DNA of 15,515 nucleotides, taken from an uncultured Eubacteriales bacterium (lineage in GTDB: Bacteria; Bacillota; Clostridia; Oscillospirales; Oscillospiraceae). The translations under genes and the position numbers were made by a program. A model generated the notes under the pieces. The model was not told the DNA's origin, ran no database searches, and saw nothing but the letters and a program-made list of their open reading frames with translations. Below are positions 6,283 to 12,676 of the stretch, in pieces (within the stretch, counting starts at the first letter, position 1; every line of letters begins with the position of its first letter). The stretch is from assembly GCA_902475515.1 (NCBI GenBank), contig CABSAB010000005.1, forward strand, positions 1 through 15,515. The letters run 5' to 3'.

Positions 6283-7431
6283 ATGGAAACGGAAAAGCTC
6301 TTTTATCAGGATACTTATTTAAAAACCTTCACCGCCACGGTGGTGGACTGCCGAAAGGGGAAGCACGGCTATGAGATCGTGCTGGACCGCACCTGCTTCT
6401 ACCCCGAGGGCGGTGGCCAGCCCGGGGACCGGGGGACGCTGAACGATATCCCCGTGACGGACACCCACGAAAAGGACGGACAGGTGCTCCATGATACGGA
6501 CGCGCCCCTGGAGATCGGCGCCGCCGTCACCGGTGCCATCGACTGGGACTACCGCTTTGACCTGATGCAGCAGCACTCCGGCGAGCACATGGTCTCCGGC
6601 GTGGTGCACCGGCTGTATGGCTACGACAATGTGGGCTTCCACATGGGCGCGGATATGATCACCATTGACTTTTCCGGCGAGCTCACCGAGCAGCAGCTCC
6701 AGACGGTGGAGCGGGAGGTCAATGAACGCATCTGGCTGGACAGTGAAGTGAAATGCTGGTATCCGGACCCGGAGGAACTGAAAGCCCTGCCCTACCGCAG
6801 CAAAAAAGAGCTTTCCGGCGATGTGCGCATCGTGGAATTTCCCGGGGCGGATATCTGCGCCTGCTGCGGCACCCATGTCAAGCGCACCGGGGAGATCGGC
6901 CTGGTCAAGCTGCTGACCGTGCAGAAATTCCACAGCGGCGTCCGGGTGGAGATGCTCTCCGGACGGCGGGCCTATGTGTACCTGTGCGAGATCAATGCCC
7001 AGAACAGGCAGGTCTCCCAGCAGCTCTCCGCCAAGGTCAAGGAGACCGCCAAGGCCGTGCAGAATCTGGCCGCGGAGCTGGAAAGTAAGAAACAGCAGCT
7101 GTTCCAGCTGGAAAACGCCCAGTTTGCCGCCAAAGCGGAGGAACTGCGCGGGCAGGGCGATGTCCTGGTGCGCATGGACGGCCTCACCCCCGACGGCGTG
7201 CGCCGGGCGGCCATTGCCATCCAGGAGACCTGCGGCGGCCGGGCGGCGGTGTTCTCCGGCGACGAGGAAAGCGGCTATAAATACGCCGTGGGCCAGGTGG
7301 ATGGCGACCTGCGGGATTGGGTCAAGGCCCTCAACACGGCCCTCTCTGGCCGGGGCGGCGGCAAGCCCGGCTTCGTCCAGGGCTCCGTCAGCGCAAAATG
7401 GGACGAGATTGTTGCATTTATGTCCCGGTAA
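6283..7431 (+). CDS. alaX: Alanyl-tRNA editing hydrolase AlaX (long form with DHHA1 domain)
   Basis: 382 residues. AlaX is a free-standing copy of the AlaRS editing domain; it hydrolyses mischarged Ser-tRNA(Ala) in the cytosol and so protects translation fidelity. Residues 1-90 form the small N-terminal barrel with YPEGGGQPGD at 40-49. The zinc site is visible as HSGEH (H98, H102) and CGTH within CACCGTH (C194, H198). A helical linker at about 235-290 leads to a DHHA1 domain with the glycine-rich GRGGGKPGFVQG (356-367), as at the C-terminus of AlaRS. The length fits the long AlaX type. The synthetase domain itself is absent, so this is not AlaRS. ATG at 6283 follows CGGAGGATG. It is a single gene with its own promoter. 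Confidence 0.93.
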   Translation: METEKLFYQDTYLKTFTATVVDCRKGKHGYEIVLDRTCFYPEGGGQPGDRGTLNDIPVTDTHEKDGQVLHDTDAPLEIGAAVTGAIDWDYRFDLMQQHSGEHMVSGVVHRLYGYDNVGFHMGADMITIDFSGELTEQQLQTVEREVNERIWLDSEVKCWYPDPEELKALPYRSKKELSGDVRIVEFPGADICACCGTHVKRTGEIGLVKLLTVQKFHSGVRVEMLSGRRAYVYLCEINAQNRQVSQQLSAKVKETAKAVQNLAAELESKKQQLFQLENAQFAAKAEELRGQGDVLVRMDGLTPDGVRRAAIAIQETCGGRAAVFSGDEESGYKYAVGQVDGDLRDWVKALNTALSGRGGGKPGFVQGSVSAKWDEIVAFMSR

Positions 7432-7441
7432 CGGGTTTCCC

Positions 7442-7470
7442 TTGCGGGATCAGCCCGGAAAAGCTATAAT
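7442..7470 (+). promoter_or_regulatory. Promoter of the small Pro/Gly-tail protein gene
   Basis: TTGCGG (7442-7447), a 17-base spacer and a perfect TATAAT (7465-7470). It sits 10 bases after the alaX stop and just ahead of a terminator hairpin, so its transcript would begin almost at the hairpin. Confidence 0.55.
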
Positions 7471-7479
7471 GGGACCAGA

Positions 7480-7515
7480 CGGGCGGAGGCGTTTGTCTCC
7501 GCCCGAAGCTTTTTT
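7480..7515 (+). terminator. Terminator of alaX, or attenuator of the next gene
   Basis: CGGGCGGAG (7480-7488) and CTCCGCCCG (7497-7505) form a perfect 9-bp stem with an 8-base loop; after AAGC comes a run of six Ts (7510-7515). It clearly can end alaX transcription. As it lies downstream of the TATAAT at 7465 it may also limit the next gene. Confidence 0.8.
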
Positions 7516-7532
7516 GGAAAGAAGGGAATTCT

Positions 7533-7916
7533 ATGGCATATATGGTCTATGAACATACCCCCGGCGCCGAGCGGGAGACCACCATCGACTTCGAGGCCCA
7601 GACTGCCCGGGTGGATATCGCCCCCGGGCAGTGGGCCACGGTTCCGTTCCTCGAGCCGGCCCAGGTGGTGGATGGAAAGTTTGCCTTCAAGATCGAGCAG
7701 GGCGGCCTGATCCGCTGCTATGAGGGCGCCGTGGACGCCTCCGGCAATGTGGAGGGCAAGATGGTGTTCGTGGGCGGCATGGAGGGCGTTGTGGTGGAGT
7801 TTTCCACCGAATCCCGGCCTGTGGAAGCGCCGCCCATGCCTGCGGGCGGACCCCCTCCGGGCGGCCCCGGCGGACCTCCTCCCGGTGGTCCCGGCGGTCC
7901 TCCGCCCAAGGGTTGA
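7533..7916 (+). CDS. Small protein of unknown function with Pro/Gly repeat tail
   Basis: 127 residues, not recognised. Residues 1-95 look beta-rich, with alternating hydrophobic stretches (TTIDFEAQTARVDIAPGQ, GKMVFVGGMEGVVVEF) and no signal peptide or membrane span, so a cytosolic location is likely. Residues 105-127 are an 8-residue repeat, GGPPPGGP, present twice and followed by a partial third copy (GGPPPKG). Such tails are flexible and could mediate binding or be wholly structural. ATG at 7533 follows GAAAGAAGGGA; Met4 is a possible alternative start. It is single, between two terminators. The codon composition agrees with its GC-rich neighbours, so it is probably a real gene. Confidence 0.75.
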   Translation: MAYMVYEHTPGAERETTIDFEAQTARVDIAPGQWATVPFLEPAQVVDGKFAFKIEQGGLIRCYEGAVDASGNVEGKMVFVGGMEGVVVEFSTESRPVEAPPMPAGGPPPGGPGGPPPGGPGGPPPKG

Positions 7917-7931
7917 GTTTGCGATAAAAAT

Positions 7932-7966
7932 ACGCCAGTCGGAGCAGTTCCGGCTGGCGTGTTTTT
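7932..7966. terminator. Bidirectional terminator between convergent genes
   Basis: ACGCCAG (7932-7938) pairs with CTGGCGT (7954-7960), extended inside by a U-G pair and CGGA/TCCG. GTTTTT follows on the plus strand, and the AAAAAT before it gives ATTTTT on the minus strand. It thus serves both the small Pro/Gly gene and the convergent DUF6809-like gene, whose stop codon overlaps it. Confidence 0.88.
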
Positions 7967-8237
7967 ATAGGTCGGTGCTGACGACCTCCCAGAGCAGGCT
8001 CATGCCCAGGCGGAAGCCATAGGAGAAGTTTTCATAGATTTCTATGCAGTTTGCTTTTTGGACGAGGTCGTGATATTCATTGAAATTATCTGCGTCCTCA
8101 GCGGGGAGTTTTTCGATAAGATAGGCTTCTTTTTGTTGGGCTTCCTTCCATAAAGTGCGGTACTCTGGGTTTTGGGGGAATAGATCCTCCCAAGGCGAGA
8201 TATTGCCGTAGTACAATTGTTCAATGATGGATTTCAA
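7965..8237 (-). CDS. Small DUF6809-like protein
   Basis: 90 residues, start TTG at 8237 with GGGAG about ten bases upstream. The sequence begins MKSIIEQLYYGNISPWEDLF and ends NFSYGFRLGMSLLWEVV, which recalls the small DUF6809 proteins of gut Bacillota (KSI.E.LYYGNI near the start, ENF.YGFRLG near the end); this match is from memory. No function is known. It looks all-helical, with a charged middle and no signal peptide. Its promoter carries two copies of the palindrome that also covers the promoter of the RHH gene just upstream, so both genes are probably controlled by that RHH protein. This stretch is AT-richer than the flanking genes, suggesting transfer. A toxin-antitoxin role cannot be judged from the sequence. 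Confidence 0.8.
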   Translation of the reverse strand: MKSIIEQLYYGNISPWEDLFPQNPEYRTLWKEAQQKEAYLIEKLPAEDADNFNEYHDLVQKANCIEIYENFSYGFRLGMSLLWEVVSTDL

Positions 8238-8254
8238 AATAAGTCAACTCCCTA

Positions 8255-8302
8255 TGTATAACGTTATACACACATTATAGCGAGTATAACGTTATACGTC
8301 AA
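8255..8302 (-). promoter_or_regulatory. Promoter of the DUF6809-like gene with two palindromic operators
   Basis: On the minus strand, TTGACG (8297-8302), a 17-base spacer and TATAAT (8274-8279), nearly consensus. GTATAACGTTATAC occurs twice: at 8284-8297, filling most of the spacer, and at 8256-8269, just downstream of the -10 (there a 16-bp palindrome, 8255-8270). The centres are 28 bases apart. Binding at either site would block polymerase. Confidence 0.88.
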
Positions 8303-8310
8303 GAGAAAAA

Positions 8311-8499
8311 TCAGTCTTTGTTATCCTTTTCGAAAAAATCTTCAATTGCCATGGTGATAAACTGCGATAGGTTTCCACCTGTATATTTTTCGGCAGCTTT
8401 TTTGAGCTTGTCTTTATATTCCAAGGGAAGATAAACAGAGGGACGGTAATAATGTTCCTTATTATATTCTTTGGTATATTGGCTTCTATCTGGACGCAT
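8311..8499 (-). CDS. Ribbon-helix-helix DNA-binding protein (probable repressor)
   Basis: 62 residues from ATG 8499. The upstream in-frame ATG at 8517 is rejected because the Shine-Dalgarno GGGAGGTG lies inside that extension. A basic N-terminus (MRPDRSQYTKEYNKEHY) is followed by a beta strand RPSVYLP (19-25), helix A (about 26-39), the turn GGN and helix B SQFITMAIEDFF (45-56): the MetJ/Arc fold, which binds DNA as a dimer through paired strands. Similar short proteins are common on mobile elements and as antitoxins. A perfect 22-bp palindrome covers its own transcription start, and two related palindromes sit on the promoter of the next gene, so it most likely represses both. The partner function remains open. 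Confidence 0.85.
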   Translation of the reverse strand: MRPDRSQYTKEYNKEHYYRPSVYLPLEYKDKLKKAAEKYTGGNLSQFITMAIEDFFEKDNKD

Positions 8500-8511
8500 T
8501 ACTACACCTCC

Positions 8512-8567
8512 CAACACATAACGTTATGTGTTGAAGCCAGTATACCATAGCGCCGGAAAATTGTCAA
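8512..8567 (-). promoter_or_regulatory. Promoter of the RHH gene with 22-bp palindromic operator
   Basis: On the minus strand, TTGACA (8562-8567), a 17-base spacer and TATACT (8539-8544). A perfect 22-bp palindrome (8512-8533) with core ATAACGTTAT starts at about +1 and touches the Shine-Dalgarno site. The core is the same as in both operators of the next gene. Confidence 0.88.
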
Positions 8568-8624
8568 AGGCCCGGCCGCGCCGCGGTCCGTGGAACAAAG
8601 ATCCGGGGCATAGGAGCACACAGA

Positions 8625-8642
8625 AAAATTTTCTAAAATTTT
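8625..8642. repeat. Phased AAAATTTT pair upstream of the exported hydrolase gene
   Basis: AAAATTTT occurs at 8625-8632 and 8635-8642, exactly ten bases apart. A4T4 tracts phased with the helix are a classic cause of intrinsic curvature. A weak -10 (TATCCT, 8666-8671) follows without a convincing -35. The remaining leader to 8757 holds a small hairpin GGCGG-TTTT-CCGCC (8694-8707). No gene was seen between 8568 and 8757. Confidence 0.4.
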
Positions 8643-8757
8643 AAGTTCATTTAAGGTTCGGCATGTATCCTTAGGGCAAGCTCCCCGGGACGCGGCGGTT
8701 TTCCGCCTGCGCATCCGAAGCGGAGACAGATCAGACTATGCCATGGAGGACTTCAAA

Positions 8758-9876
8758 ATGAACCGAAACAAATTTGTGACACTGCTGACCTGCTGTGTGT
8801 TCCTCGTCAGCGTTTTCGCATCCCAGAGCTATGCCTGGGACCTCCCGCCCGCAGGATTCGATTCCACCGATGATAAGATCCACTACATCAACGTCAATCC
8901 CGATGAGATCAGCGATTCGTTTTTGGTGGAAAGCAACGGGCAGTATCTGCTGGTGGATACCAGCAACCCGGACCTTGCCACCGGCGGTGCCCAGGCCATT
9001 GCCGACGACACGGCAAACGTCAATGCGGTCATCCGCTATCTCCAGGGCCTCGGGGTCGAGACCCTGGACTACGTTGTGATGACCCACAACCACTCGGATC
9101 ATATCGGCGGCATCAGCCGGCTCTGCCAGGAGGGGCTGATCGGCGGGGAGACCACCGTGATTTACCGGAGCGGCGAGCCGACCCTGGAGGATTTCACCAA
9201 TCCCGACTGGGAAAATTCCCGCTATTTCCGTCTGGCCATGGACGCCATCAAGACCACCGGGGCAAAGACCGTCTGCCTGGCCCAGGAGCGTCTGACCCAA
9301 TACCGGCTTCAGCTCGGAGATTTTTCCATCGAGTTTTTGAATCTGGACAACGACGGGGACGGCGTTGTGGATTTTGACCGGGAAAACGAAAACAACAACT
9401 CCATCGTCCTGCTGGTCACCAAAGGGACGGTGGATACCCTCCTGGCCGCCGACATCGAGCAGGAGGTGGAGCAGGCCATGCTCGGGCAGCTTGGAAAGGT
9501 CGAGGTGCTGAAGGTCCCCCATCACGGCATCCGCACCTCCAGCAGCTACGAGTTTCTAAAGGAGCTCCAGCCGGAAACGGCGATCATTACCGCCTACGGC
9601 TATTCGCAGTTCGGCGCCTATGAGTATCTCCGGAGCATCGGCACGGAGATCTATACCACCGGCTGCTGCACCGAGCCTGCCATTGTGGAGCTTGTGATGG
9701 ACGATCATTATGAGATCCACGGCGCCGCCGGGCTGGAGCTCTCCGCCGAGGAAGGCTGGCACACCTGGCTGGATCACGATTACTATGTGAGAAACGGCCG
9801 GGTCCTTCGGGACGGCTGGGAGCGCATCAGCGGGACCTGGTACTGCTTTAACGAGGATGGCATCCTGCAGGACTAA
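8758..9876 (+). CDS. Exported ComEC-like metallo-beta-lactamase-fold hydrolase with wall-binding repeat
   Basis: 372 residues. Residues 1-26 are a signal peptide (MNRNK, hydrophobic core, then SQSYA before WDLPP), so the protein is exported. The metallo-beta-lactamase metal motif is THNHSDHIGG (109-118), with H110, H112, D114 and H115; AADIE (230-234) and VPHHG (253-257) supply further ligands. NNSIVLL (213-219) and VPHHG resemble the hydrolase domain of ComEC proteins, which act on nucleic acid or other phosphodiesters. DNDGDGVVD (197-205) is a calcium-loop-like insertion. The last 25 residues (GWERISGTWYCFNEDGILQD) match one choline-binding/wall-binding repeat, which would hold it at the cell surface. 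ATG 8758 follows GGAGG at eight bases; the in-frame ATG at 8743 overlaps that site. The substrate is unknown. Confidence 0.88.
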   Translation: MNRNKFVTLLTCCVFLVSVFASQSYAWDLPPAGFDSTDDKIHYINVNPDEISDSFLVESNGQYLLVDTSNPDLATGGAQAIADDTANVNAVIRYLQGLGVETLDYVVMTHNHSDHIGGISRLCQEGLIGGETTVIYRSGEPTLEDFTNPDWENSRYFRLAMDAIKTTGAKTVCLAQERLTQYRLQLGDFSIEFLNLDNDGDGVVDFDRENENNNSIVLLVTKGTVDTLLAADIEQEVEQAMLGQLGKVEVLKVPHHGIRTSSSYEFLKELQPETAIITAYGYSQFGAYEYLRSIGTEIYTTGCCTEPAIVELVMDDHYEIHGAAGLELSAEEGWHTWLDHDYYVRNGRVLRDGWERISGTWYCFNEDGILQD

Positions 9877-9890
9877 CATTTTTATGCGAA

Positions 9891-9920
9891 ACGTCCGCCC
9901 AACCCAGGGCGGGCGTTTTT
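9891..9920 (+). terminator. Terminator of the exported hydrolase gene
   Basis: ACGTCCGCCC (9891-9900) pairs with GGGCGGGCGT (9907-9916), ten pairs including one U-G, followed by a run of Ts to 9920. It lies 14 bases after the stop codon. Confidence 0.88.
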
Positions 9921-9942
9921 CTTGCCCCGGGCGGAGAAAATC

Positions 9943-9982
9943 CTGCGGAAATATGGAATTTTCCGCAGTGCTTTGCTATACT
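9943..9982 (+). promoter_or_regulatory. Promoter region of the GTPase-NYN gene with inverted repeat
   Basis: A -10 box TATACT (9977-9982) has no good -35 at 16-18 bases (best TGGAAT, 9954-9959). CTGCGGAAA (9943-9951) and TTTCCGCAG (9960-9968) are perfect 9-bp arms with an 8-base centre lying over the -35 zone. This suggests control by a DNA-binding protein there, as activator or repressor. The leader is only about 26 bases, too short for a TetM-style attenuation peptide. Confidence 0.5.
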
Positions 9983-10014
9983 GTAACCATTCTTTACGAT
10001 GGGAACGATTCTTT

Positions 10015-12597
10015 ATGAAACGACTGGTCATTGGCGTGCTGGCCCATGTGGACGCCGGAAAAACGACCCTGTGCGAGGGGCTGTTATACTGTGCCGGCGC
10101 CATCAAAAAGCTGGGCCGGGTGGACCACGGCGATGCCTTTTTTGATACGGACCTGCAGGAGCGGGCCCGGGGCATCACGATCTTTTCCAAGCAGGCGGCG
10201 CTTTCCCTGCCGGATGCGGAGATCACCCTGCTGGACACGCCGGGCCATGTGGATTTCTCCCCGGAGATGGAGCGCACGCTGCAGGTTCTGGATTATGCCA
10301 TCCTGGTCATCAGCGGAACGGATGGCGTGCAGAGCCATACAGAGACCCTGTGGCGGCTGCTGGAGCGGTATCAGATCCCGACGTTTTTGTTTGTGGGCAA
10401 GATGGACCTGCCGGGGGCAGAGCGTGGGGCATTGATGGCCCAGCTCCAGTCCCGTTTGCACGAAAACTGCGTTGACGTTTCCGAGGGGCTTACGGATCAG
10501 GTCCTGGAGCGCCTGGCCATGTGCCGGGAACCGCTGCTGGAGGAGTATCTGGACTCCGGCAGCATTCAGCAGGCGCATATCTGCGAGGCCGTCTCCCGGC
10601 GGGCGGTGTTTCCCTGCTGCTTTGGTTCGGCTCTGAAGCTTTCCGGGGTGGCGGAATTCCTGGAGCGGCTCGTGCAATTCACGCAGGCCCCGGCGGCTTC
10701 CGAGACCTTTGGCGCCCAGGTCTTTAAGATCGCGCGGGACGGCCAGGGAAACCGCCTGACTTATTTGAAGGTCACAGGCGGCGTTCTGGCGGTCCGGACG
10801 GCCCTGTCGGGCGTGGCTGCGGACGGAACGCCCTGGTCGGAAAAGGTGACGGACCTGCGCGTATATTCCGGCGAAAAATATACATCAGTTGCCCAGGCGC
10901 CCCAGGGAACGGTCTGCGCGGCGGCGGGCCTGACCCATACGTTTCCGGGCATGGGCCTGGGGGACCGGGCTGCCGGGACCCCCTCCGTGCTCCAGCCGGT
11001 GATGACTTACCGGGTGGAGCTGCCGGAGGACTGCGACGCTCATACGGCCCTTTCGCGGTTCCGCCAGCTGGAGGAGGAGGAACCGCAGCTGCACACCGTG
11101 TGGAACGAGGCCCTGCAGGAGCTGCGTGTCCAGCTGATGGGGCAGGTGCAGCTGGAGATCCTGCGGGAATTGGTGAAAAGCCGCTTTCAGATGGATGTGC
11201 AGTTTTCAAAGGGCAGCATCATCTATCAGGAGACCATTGCAAACACGGTGGAGGGCGTAGGACACTTTGAGCCCCTGCGGCACTATGCGGAGGTGCACCT
11301 GCTCCTGGAACCGGGCCCGCGCGGCAGCGGGCTCGTATTTGCCACGGATTGCAGCGAGGATGAACTGGACCGCAATTGGCAGCGGCTGATCCTGACCCAT
11401 TTGGCGGAAAAGCCGCATCTCGGCGTATTGACCGGCGCCCCCATCACCGATATGAAGATCACCCTGATGGCGGGCCGTGCCCACTTAAAGCACAGCGAAG
11501 GCGGCGATTTTCGCCAGGCGACCTACCGCGCGGTGCGCCAGGGGCTGATGCAGGCGGAGAGTGTGCTGCTGGAGCCGTGGTATGCCTGCCGGCTGGAGGT
11601 GCCAACGGAAGCGGTAGGGCGTGCCATGAACGATCTCGAGCGGATGCACGGGACCTTTTCCCTGGAAGAAAGCGCGGGGGATATGGCGGTCCTCACCGGC
11701 AGCGTCCCCGTCTCTGAAATGCAGGATTATCAGCTGGAGGTGGCGGGATATACCCGTGGCCGTGGCCGGCTTTCCTGCCGCTTTGACGGCTATGCCCCCT
11801 GCCATGACCAGGCGGCGGTGGTGTCCGCCCTGCAATATCAGCCCGAGGCGGATCTGGAAAATACGCCGGATTCCGTGTTTTGCAGTCATGGGGCCGGGAC
11901 CATCGTCAAGTGGGATCAGGTCAAGAACCATATGCATTTGCCCAGCTGTCTCGCCCCCGCTCCCGAAGAGGCGCCGGAGGAGCGCTCCTGGGCCCAGCGC
12001 GCCGCGGAATTTTGTGCGGCAGTTGCCACGGATAAGGAGTTAATGGCGATTTTTGAACGGACCTACGGCCCCATCAAGCGGGACCTTACGACAGCGCTGC
12101 GGACGCCAAGATCCCCGGATCCCGTTCATAAGAAGCAGCGTCCCAGCCCGCCCCCGGCAGGGCCGGAATATCTGCTGGTGGATGGGTATAACATTATTTT
12201 CGCCTGGGAGGATCTGAAGCAATTGGCCCAGGAGGACCTGGAAAGCGCGCGGCAGCAGCTCATTCACCGGCTCTGCAATTATCAGGGTGTCCGCCAATGT
12301 GAGCTGATCTTGGTGTTTGACGCCTACAAGGTGAAAGGGAATCCCGGCTCCGTAGAGCGGATCGGCAATATCAGCGTTGTCTATACCAAAGAGGCAGAGA
12401 CAGCGGATATGTATATCGAGCGGGTCACGCACCAGCTCGGCGCCAAAAAACGGGTGCGTGTGGCCACCTCAGACGGGCTGGTGCAGATGATCATTCTGGG
12501 CCATGGGGCCCTGCGCGTTTCAGCCGACGGCTTTCGGCAGGAGGTGGATGCGGCGGAGCAGGCGGTCCGGGCGTTCCTTGCAAACCAAAACAGATAA
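10015..12597 (+). CDS. TetM/EF-G-like translational GTPase fused to a Rae1/YacP-like NYN ribonuclease domain
   Basis: 860 residues from ATG 10015, which begins the conserved MKRLVIGVLAHVDAGKTT; earlier in-frame starts add 31 unconserved residues. G1 is AHVDAGKT (10-17), G2 RGITI (52-56), G3 DTPGH (74-78). G4 is GKMD (128-131) instead of NKxD. EF-G-like domains II-V run to about 640, with LKHSEGGDFR (491-500) where TetM has its longer drug-displacing loop. After a Pro/basic linker (646-716), residues 718-860 are a NYN/PIN domain: LLVDGYNIIFAW (720-731), VFDAYKVKG (767-775), TKEAETAD (791-798), VATSDG (816-821). These match Rae1 (YacP), which cuts mRNA in the ribosomal A site in Bacillus subtilis. 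The fusion suggests a ribosome-binding GTPase that delivers an mRNA nuclease to the A site. It is not called a drug-resistance gene. Confidence 0.9.
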   Translation: MKRLVIGVLAHVDAGKTTLCEGLLYCAGAIKKLGRVDHGDAFFDTDLQERARGITIFSKQAALSLPDAEITLLDTPGHVDFSPEMERTLQVLDYAILVISGTDGVQSHTETLWRLLERYQIPTFLFVGKMDLPGAERGALMAQLQSRLHENCVDVSEGLTDQVLERLAMCREPLLEEYLDSGSIQQAHICEAVSRRAVFPCCFGSALKLSGVAEFLERLVQFTQAPAASETFGAQVFKIARDGQGNRLTYLKVTGGVLAVRTALSGVAADGTPWSEKVTDLRVYSGEKYTSVAQAPQGTVCAAAGLTHTFPGMGLGDRAAGTPSVLQPVMTYRVELPEDCDAHTALSRFRQLEEEEPQLHTVWNEALQELRVQLMGQVQLEILRELVKSRFQMDVQFSKGSIIYQETIANTVEGVGHFEPLRHYAEVHLLLEPGPRGSGLVFATDCSEDELDRNWQRLILTHLAEKPHLGVLTGAPITDMKITLMAGRAHLKHSEGGDFRQATYRAVRQGLMQAESVLLEPWYACRLEVPTEAVGRAMNDLERMHGTFSLEESAGDMAVLTGSVPVSEMQDYQLEVAGYTRGRGRLSCRFDGYAPCHDQAAVVSALQYQPEADLENTPDSVFCSHGAGTIVKWDQVKNHMHLPSCLAPAPEEAPEERSWAQRAAEFCAAVATDKELMAIFERTYGPIKRDLTTALRTPRSPDPVHKKQRPSPPPAGPEYLLVDGYNIIFAWEDLKQLAQEDLESARQQLIHRLCNYQGVRQCELILVFDAYKVKGNPGSVERIGNISVVYTKEAETADMYIERVTHQLGAKKRVRVATSDGLVQMIILGHGALRVSADGFRQEVDAAEQAVRAFLANQNR

Positions 12598-12601
12598 GAA
12601 T

Positions 12602-12630
12602 ACGCGGGAGGCAAATGCCTCCCGCGTTTG
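12602..12630 (+). terminator. Terminator between the GTPase and PucR genes
   Basis: ACGCGGGAGGCA (12602-12613) pairs perfectly with TGCCTCCCGCGT (12616-12627) and begins four bases after the GTPase stop. The following T run is short (TTT), so it relies on stem strength. The PucR-type gene converges on it, and it may act on both strands. Confidence 0.75.
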
Positions 12631-12676
12631 CTGTATCTACCGCGGCTTTTTGTGCAGCCGGGATGCCGGCGGCGGT

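Noticed and set aside
6283..7431. Truncated alanyl-tRNA synthetase
   Set aside because: The start, length and domain order fit a free-standing AlaX, and its own promoter precedes it, so it is not a broken alaS.
8255..8533. The three ATAACGTTAT palindromes as a CRISPR array or transposon ends
   Set aside because: They are individually palindromic, unevenly spaced and sit exactly on two promoters; no cas or transposase gene is present.
8502..8714. 70-codon minus-strand frame upstream of the RHH gene
   Set aside because: It overlaps the RHH promoter and operator, has no ribosome site and no recognisable motif.
9922..10014. 31-residue N-terminal extension of the GTPase
   Set aside because: It starts right after a terminator and translates the promoter region; conserved sequence starts at ATG 10015.
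10015..12597. Calling the GTPase a tetracycline-resistance gene
   Set aside because: The drug-displacing loop of TetM is not present and the protein carries an extra nuclease domain, so resistance is not supported.
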